Source: Sphingomonas sp. Leaf339 (lineage in GTDB: Bacteria; Pseudomonadota; Alphaproteobacteria; Sphingomonadales; Sphingomonadaceae). Taken from it: a stretch of 64,000 bases of DNA. The stretch covers positions 1 through 64,000 of the forward strand of contig NZ_LMRS01000023.1 of the NCBI RefSeq assembly GCF_001426195.1, given 5' to 3'. The translations under genes were made by a program, and so were the position numbers. A model generated the notes under the pieces. It was given only the letters and a program-made list of their open reading frames with translations, did no database searches and was not told the DNA's origin. The first letter of the stretch is position 1; every line of letters starts with the position of its first letter. This document shows, in pieces, positions 59,593-64,000 of the stretch.

Positions 59593-59709
59593 CGCTCTTT
59601 AAAACCGTCGAACCGCTATAATCACGCGCGGGCGCGCCCACGCGCATGATCGCGCGCGTATGGCAGGTGTGACTTTCGGGACTTTCCGCCGATAGCGGCC
59701 GGCCTCAAT
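59593..59709. repeat. Interspersed sphingomonad element, copy B
   Basis: It matches 13515-13641: CGCTCTTT (59593), TATAAT (59617), GC-alternating dyads, the identical core TGGCAGGTGTGACTTT (59661-59676), GACTTTCC and CTCAAT. It ends on the stop codon of the leftward FMN reductase gene, the same placement as copy A. It lies between convergent gyrB and FMN reductase. Confidence 0.7.
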
Positions 59710-60292
59710 AAGGCGGCGCCACGACCGCCCGCTGCGCCGCCGCCGCATCCGCCCACCATGTCAGATCATCGGCGAAGCGCGGAAACGCCCGGACCAGTGA
59801 GGCACCGCCGCCACCGATCGGCTGCGCACCCTCATCCAGCGCCGCACCGATCGGCCCGACCGCCAAAGTGCTCGACGTGACCACCATGCCCATTTCCGAC
59901 AGCGTCCCGTGCCACGCCACCCCCGCTCGCGCGCCGGCGAAGCGGCCTGCGGAATAGCTGGCGATCGCTGCCGGCCGCCAGAACCATTCCTCCAGGAAAT
60001 GGTCGGTCAAGTTCTTCAGCCCCGGCTGCACGCCCCAGTTATACTCGCCGACCACGAACAGGAACGCGTCCGCCGCGCGGATCTTGCCGGCCAGTGCTTC
60101 CATCGCCGCCGGCGCCGTGCCGGCGGGATGCTCCTTATACATCCGGTCGAGCATCGGCAGCCCGACCGCCCGCGCATCGATCAGTTCCACCTCGACACTG
60201 CGCTCGCGAAACCCGCGAACGCAGTAATCCGCCAGGCGGATGCCCATGCGATCGGCGCGATAGGAACCGTACAGGACCAACAGCTTTTTCAT
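59705..60292 (-). CDS. NAD(P)H-dependent FMN reductase-like flavoprotein
   Basis: 195 residues of flavodoxin-like fold. MKKLLVLYGSYRADRMGIRL is the FMN phosphate loop; FVVGEYNWGVQPGLKNLTDHF matches the NADPH-dependent FMN reductase family motif (normally EYN...LKN). It reduces FMN or quinones. Its stop codon lies in interspersed element copy B. Confidence 0.9.
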   Translation of the reverse strand: MKKLLVLYGSYRADRMGIRLADYCVRGFRERSVEVELIDARAVGLPMLDRMYKEHPAGTAPAAMEALAGKIRAADAFLFVVGEYNWGVQPGLKNLTDHFLEEWFWRPAAIASYSAGRFAGARAGVAWHGTLSEMGMVVTSSTLAVGPIGAALDEGAQPIGGGGASLVRAFPRFADDLTWWADAAAAQRAVVAPPY

Positions 60293-60345
60293 GGCCGCCA
60301 GCCTGCCCTATCGCGCCTCCATCGACAATCGCCCCGACAATCCGG

Positions 60346-63243
60346 TCAGAACTTCACCCGCACGCCGCCATAGACGCGCCGGCCATAGGTCTCGATGATA
60401 TTGCGGCGATAGATGCTGGCCGCGTTCTCGGTACGCTGGGCATTGAACACGTTCACGCCCTCCAGGAACAGCGACACCTTCTCGGTCAGGTTCGCACTCG
60501 CCGATGCGTCCCACTGGCCGAACGGCTCGCCCACCGCCGGATTGTTACCGCGATCCAGCGCCGCGATCAGATACCGCGAGCGCCAGTTGTACGACAGCCG
60601 CGCCGACAGCGACCCGTTGTCGTAATAACCCGACAGGTTGTAGCTGTGCTTCGACAGGCCGGGGAACGTCAGCGCGTCGCCGGTGAAGTAATCCTTCTGG
60701 TTATACCCCTTGTCGTCCGACCAGGTGTAGTTCGCGGTCACGCCGAAACCGTCGAACGGCTTGGGCAGGAAATCGAACGCGTATTGGCCGCCGAACTCCG
60801 CGCCGTTGATCTGCACCTTCGACGTGCCGTTGACCGGCAGCGTGATGGTGTAGTTGACGCCGTCGATCACCTCTTGCTGCGTCGTGCGATCGACGAACGA
60901 GCTGATGTCCTTGCGGAACAGCGTCGCCGAGACGAAATTCACGCGGCTCAAATACCATTCCACGCCCAGATCATACTGGCGGGCGCGGTACGGCTGCAGC
61001 GCAGGATTGCCGCGCGATCCGGTGAAGCCGACATTGTCGAGCGTGAAGCGCGGCGCCAGATCGGACGGCGCCGGCCGCGCGATTACCTCGGTGGCGGTCC
61101 CGCGCAGCTGCAGCTTGTTGGGGATCAGTTCCAGTTTCAGGTTCAGGCTGGGCAGGAATTCGGTGTATTCGCCCTTCGACGCGAACGGCGTCACCGACCC
61201 CGGCCGCGTTCCAGCAGGCGCCGACACGACCGATCCGCGCGTGTCCGTCTTCGTGTTGATGACGCGCGCGCCGACCACACCGGTCAGCCGCTTGCCCAGC
61301 GGTTCCAGCTCGAACGCGGCGGAGACATAGGCCGCCAAATTCTTGTCGGTGACGCGCCACGTATCCGCCGCCACTGGATTGACGAACGGATCGGGTATTC
61401 CCGCCGCATTCGCCACATTCATGCCGAGATTCAGCCAGCGCTTGATCCCGTCGAAACCGAGATCGCCGGTGTTGAAGAAATCGTGGTCGCCCAACGTCGC
61501 GTTGGGACCGACGATGTTCTGGATCTGGCTCAGTATATCCGTCGTCGTGCCGGTCGAATCCACCACCGTCTGCGACGATCCGCTGGCATAGGTGTTGCTG
61601 GTGATGTTGCCTCGGCCCGGCGTGTTTGCGACGAAGGCGTTGTACGTCTTCGTGCCGTCGAACAACCGGCTGGTGACCTTCACGTCGCGCTTCTGCACGC
61701 CGAACTTCAGCGAGGTCAGCCAGCTTTCCGGCTTGTATTCGCCGTCCAGCTTCAGGTCGATTTCCTGCTGCTCGTTGTACCGCGGCCGGCGCAGCACGAT
61801 GAACTGCGTCAGCCCCTGCGTCGTGGCGACATCGATCGGCAGCGTGATGTTCGGCGCCTGCTGGTCGTTGCTGTAATCGACGGTGATAGAAGACAGGCCC
61901 TGCGCCACCGCCGTCGCGTTGATCTCGTTGTTGTACGCCTTCGCCTTGGCATAGGCGGCGCGGCCGGTGATCTTGAACTGGTCGGTCACGTCCCAGTCGG
62001 CACCGACCTGCCCGTTGAACTGCTGACGATCGATCACGCCCAGAATGTTGCGATAGGTGGCACTCAGACCACCCGGCGCCCCGGCCGCACCGATGAAGGT
62101 GACCTTGTCGACCGTCTGATCCTCGCCCAGCGTCGTGTTCGCCAGATCGACGCCGCCATTGGCGACTGCCTGCGTCGTGCTGAGCTGCAGGAACTGCGAA
62201 TCGATCTTCTGCTTGCCGCGGGTGTAGGTGCCCTCGACAAAGGCGTGGATATCGTCGCTCGGCCGCCATTCGACGATGCCGTTGAACGCATAGCGCTCGG
62301 TCAGCTCGCGATTGACGACGTAGCGGGGGATGTCCGGGAAGAAGTCGCCGAACCCGTTACTGTCGATATCGACGCAACGTGCCTGATTGCGCGCGGCGAG
62401 GCAGCCGGTGCTGGCGGGATTGGTCGCCGATGTCGGAAAGCGCTCGATCTGGCGCCAGCCGGTGGTGCGTGCCTGATCGTACCACAGGCTGCGCTTTTCA
62501 TAGGTGCCCGACAGCAGGACGCCGATCGTGTCGTTGGCGAACAGCTTGCTGCCGATCAGCGCGAACTTCGGATCGACGCGATCGGCCAGATCGCCGTACA
62601 CCGCCTGTGCGGAGCCGGAGAGGAAGCCCTCCTTGGAATCGAACGGCCGGCGGGTGATGATGCGCACCGTACCGCCCAGACCGCCCTCGGTCATGTCGGC
62701 GGTGGCGGACTTCACCACCTCCAGCCGCGAGACGAACTCGGCGGGGATGTCGCGGAACTCGACCGAGCGGCTGGCGACGCCGGCGGCGGTGCTGAGCGCG
62801 GTCTGGCCGTTGATCTCGACCCGGTTCAGCGCGGGATCGGCACCGCGGATCGACACGCCGGAGCCTTCGCCGCCGGCCCGCGTGATCTGCACGCCGGTAA
62901 CGCGCTGCAACGCCTCGCCGACATTCTTGTCGGGAAACTTGCCGATATCCTCGGCCGAAATGGCATCGAGCACCTGCGCCGAATCGCGCTTGGCGCTGAG
63001 TGCGTTGGCCAGGCTGGCACGGATGCCGGTGACGACGATATCCGGACCGCTGGCGTCGTCTGCTTGCGCGGGCTGTGTCGGCTGGTCGGTGGTCGCCTGC
63101 ACGGGCGGGGGCACCGGCGCGCCTTGCGGCGTGGAGGCGACCGGCGCTGTTTGCGCGGCAACGGTGCCGGCAGCGAGGAAAAGAGCGGCACCCAGGGCGG
63201 CGCGCGATACGCCGTTCAGGACGGCGGCAGTAGTGTGGGTCAT
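60346..63243 (-). CDS. Large TonB-dependent receptor of the Xanthomonas/Caulobacter group
   Basis: 965 residues. Signal peptide (GAALFLAAGTVAAQ), a TonB box-like DIVVTGIRASLANALSAKRD and a plug with IGKFPDKNVGEALQRVTGVQ, RGADPALNRVEINGQTALS and VEVVKSATADMTEGGLGGTV. This is the TIGR01782-type group, often induced by plant carbohydrates. The barrel ends GGVRVKF. GGGG before ATG 63243 decides the start; 43 codons open upstream are not signal-like. A dyad at 63368-63396 is in its promoter region. Confidence 0.92.
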   Translation of the reverse strand: MTHTTAAVLNGVSRAALGAALFLAAGTVAAQTAPVASTPQGAPVPPPVQATTDQPTQPAQADDASGPDIVVTGIRASLANALSAKRDSAQVLDAISAEDIGKFPDKNVGEALQRVTGVQITRAGGEGSGVSIRGADPALNRVEINGQTALSTAAGVASRSVEFRDIPAEFVSRLEVVKSATADMTEGGLGGTVRIITRRPFDSKEGFLSGSAQAVYGDLADRVDPKFALIGSKLFANDTIGVLLSGTYEKRSLWYDQARTTGWRQIERFPTSATNPASTGCLAARNQARCVDIDSNGFGDFFPDIPRYVVNRELTERYAFNGIVEWRPSDDIHAFVEGTYTRGKQKIDSQFLQLSTTQAVANGGVDLANTTLGEDQTVDKVTFIGAAGAPGGLSATYRNILGVIDRQQFNGQVGADWDVTDQFKITGRAAYAKAKAYNNEINATAVAQGLSSITVDYSNDQQAPNITLPIDVATTQGLTQFIVLRRPRYNEQQEIDLKLDGEYKPESWLTSLKFGVQKRDVKVTSRLFDGTKTYNAFVANTPGRGNITSNTYASGSSQTVVDSTGTTTDILSQIQNIVGPNATLGDHDFFNTGDLGFDGIKRWLNLGMNVANAAGIPDPFVNPVAADTWRVTDKNLAAYVSAAFELEPLGKRLTGVVGARVINTKTDTRGSVVSAPAGTRPGSVTPFASKGEYTEFLPSLNLKLELIPNKLQLRGTATEVIARPAPSDLAPRFTLDNVGFTGSRGNPALQPYRARQYDLGVEWYLSRVNFVSATLFRKDISSFVDRTTQQEVIDGVNYTITLPVNGTSKVQINGAEFGGQYAFDFLPKPFDGFGVTANYTWSDDKGYNQKDYFTGDALTFPGLSKHSYNLSGYYDNGSLSARLSYNWRSRYLIAALDRGNNPAVGEPFGQWDASASANLTEKVSLFLEGVNVFNAQRTENAASIYRRNIIETYGRRVYGGVRVKF

Positions 63244-63367
63244 TATCCCCTCCATCAAGCGGAGCAACGCGCCCGGTACGGACAACTCCATGAAGGCGGT
63301 TTCCCAATATGTGATATCAGGTCTCGCTTCTTGAATTTCCTCTACGCCCATTGGGTTCGCGTCGTCA

Positions 63368-63396
63368 AGCAAAGGGCATGGGCGATGACCTTTGCT
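63368..63396. promoter_or_regulatory. Dyad between the TonB receptor and the methyltransferase
   Basis: AGCAAAGG and CCTTTGCT form a perfect 8-bp inverted repeat with a 13-base spacer, lying in the divergent promoter region. It could be a regulator site for the receptor or methyltransferase gene, or an RNA hairpin. Confidence 0.4.
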
Positions 63397-63456
63397 TTCG
63401 GGAGCGACCTGTTAGGCTGTGCCCGCAAGGCGACGACGAGAGCAGGAGAGAGCGGC

Positions 63457-64000
63457 ATGAAGGCGATGTGGATCGCGGCGGCGACACTGGTGACGGCCCC
63501 GGCGATGGCGCAACAGGCGTCCGCGCCGATCGTGCGCACGCTTGCCGATCCGGCACGCGCCGACCAGCAGGGCGACGACGCCCGGCGTCAGGCGGCGGCG
63601 GTGCTGGCCTTTGCCGGCGTGAAGCCCGGCGACGTCGTCGTCGATTACCTGCCGGGATCGGGATATTGGACACGCATCTTTACCGGCATCGTGGGACCGA
63701 AGGGCAAGGTCTTTGCGGTCTGGCCGGCGGCGGGCGCCCGCTATGCGGAAAAGAGCCTGCCGGCCCTGAAGGCGCGCAACCTGACCAACGTCACCGCCGA
63801 GGTTCAGGCAACCAACCTGCCGACCGCGCCGGTGCCGGTCGACCTGTTCTGGACGGTCCAGAACTATCACGACATCCCCAACAACGGTGCGGGCGAACCG
63901 GCGCTGCGCGCGTTCGACGCGGCGGTGTTCAAGCTGTTGAAAAAGGGCGGCACCTATGTCGTCATCGACCATGCCGACGCGCCCGGTACCGGCATGGCGC
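63457..64000 (+). CDS. Exported class I SAM-dependent methyltransferase (truncated by the window edge)
   Basis: 181 residues visible, cut at the right edge. Signal peptide (MWIAAATLVTAPAMAQ), then a Rossmann methyltransferase start: VDYLPGSGYWTRIFTGIVG takes the place of the usual DxGxGxG loop, and LLKKGGTYVVIDHAD is the typical post-motif III segment. AGGAG lies about 7 bases before the ATG. Exported methyltransferase-like proteins occur in sphingomonads, but SAM is not expected in the periplasm, so the true role may differ. Confidence 0.8.
   Translation, partial: MKAMWIAAATLVTAPAMAQQASAPIVRTLADPARADQQGDDARRQAAAVLAFAGVKPGDVVVDYLPGSGYWTRIFTGIVGPKGKVFAVWPAAGARYAEKSLPALKARNLTNVTAEVQATNLPTAPVPVDLFWTVQNYHDIPNNGAGEPALRAFDAAVFKLLKKGGTYVVIDHADAPGTGMA

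Overview
The window is 64 kb of GC-rich chromosome from an alphaproteobacterium, almost certainly a member of the Sphingomonadaceae close to Sphingomonas. The signs are a three-gene proton-translocating transhydrogenase next to a tiny cytochrome oxidase subunit IV, a DivK-type response regulator beside a DUF3572-like gene, an rnd-lptC-lptA-lptB-rpoN cluster, two PEP-CTERM proteins with the sphingomonad-style [10 protein letters not shown] tail, and two large TonB-dependent receptors. No prophage, insertion sequence, integrase, rRNA operon or CRISPR array was seen. Gene identities come from reading motifs in the translations; no database search was run.

Layout. 0-10.6 kb: tRNA-Val, a MarR-type regulator with a receiver-like N-terminus, pntB-pntA2-pntA1, a 45-residue subunit IV, an orphan NtrC-like regulator, an SDR, a fused pabB-pabC, an aminotransferase and a periplasmic MsrA. 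10.8-19.2 kb: three of the four parts of the ligase-associated DNA damage response set (PdeM, Lhr-like helicase, MBL exonuclease) mixed with exported peptidases and small unknown proteins. 19.4-28.4 kb: a SPOR lipoprotein, an S10 peptidase, an EEP-family hydrolase, the rpoN/lpt/rnd cluster and a glycine-rich double cold-shock protein. 28.5-37.4 kb: glutaminyl cyclase, glutathionyl-hydroquinone reductase, the ATP-dependent ligase that completes the repair set, a frameshifted phosphoesterase, Dps, L33, DivK, and a run of small metabolic genes. 37.4-46.7 kb: a multi-pass membrane protein with argG, an EF-hand protein, a TonB receptor, cyclopropane fatty acid synthase, a Mo-cofactor oxidoreductase with its cytochrome b, and a flavin reductase. 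46.8-49.4 kb: a PL11-type rhamnogalacturonan lyase and a PEP-CTERM protein. 49.4-52.7 kb: a GspC-like protein, TauE/SafE, RlmN and a small secreted protein. 52.8-59.5 kb: dnaN-recF-gyrB, with a PEP-CTERM sugar dehydrogenase between recF and gyrB. 59.7-64 kb: an FMN reductase, a TonB receptor of the large carbohydrate-type group, and a truncated exported methyltransferase.

How the genes work together. PdeM, the Lhr-like helicase, the MBL exonuclease and the PP_1105-type ligase are known to travel as one repair cassette; here they are scattered over 21 kb in both orientations. The lpt genes supply the cytoplasmic/periplasmic half of LPS export and share a leftward run with sigma-54. The PL11 lyase, the PEP-CTERM proteins and the TonB receptors fit a plant-polysaccharide-using, polymer-secreting lifestyle.

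The most unusual non-coding signal is a pair of about 120-bp elements (13515-13641 and 59593-59709). They share an identical 16-base core and a GC-alternating dyad region, and each abuts the stop codon of a leftward gene. Other points of note are a likely one-base frameshift in a phosphoesterase gene, a GAFAGA (not GAFTGA) loop in the NtrC-like protein, and two copies of a long imperfect palindromic repeat.
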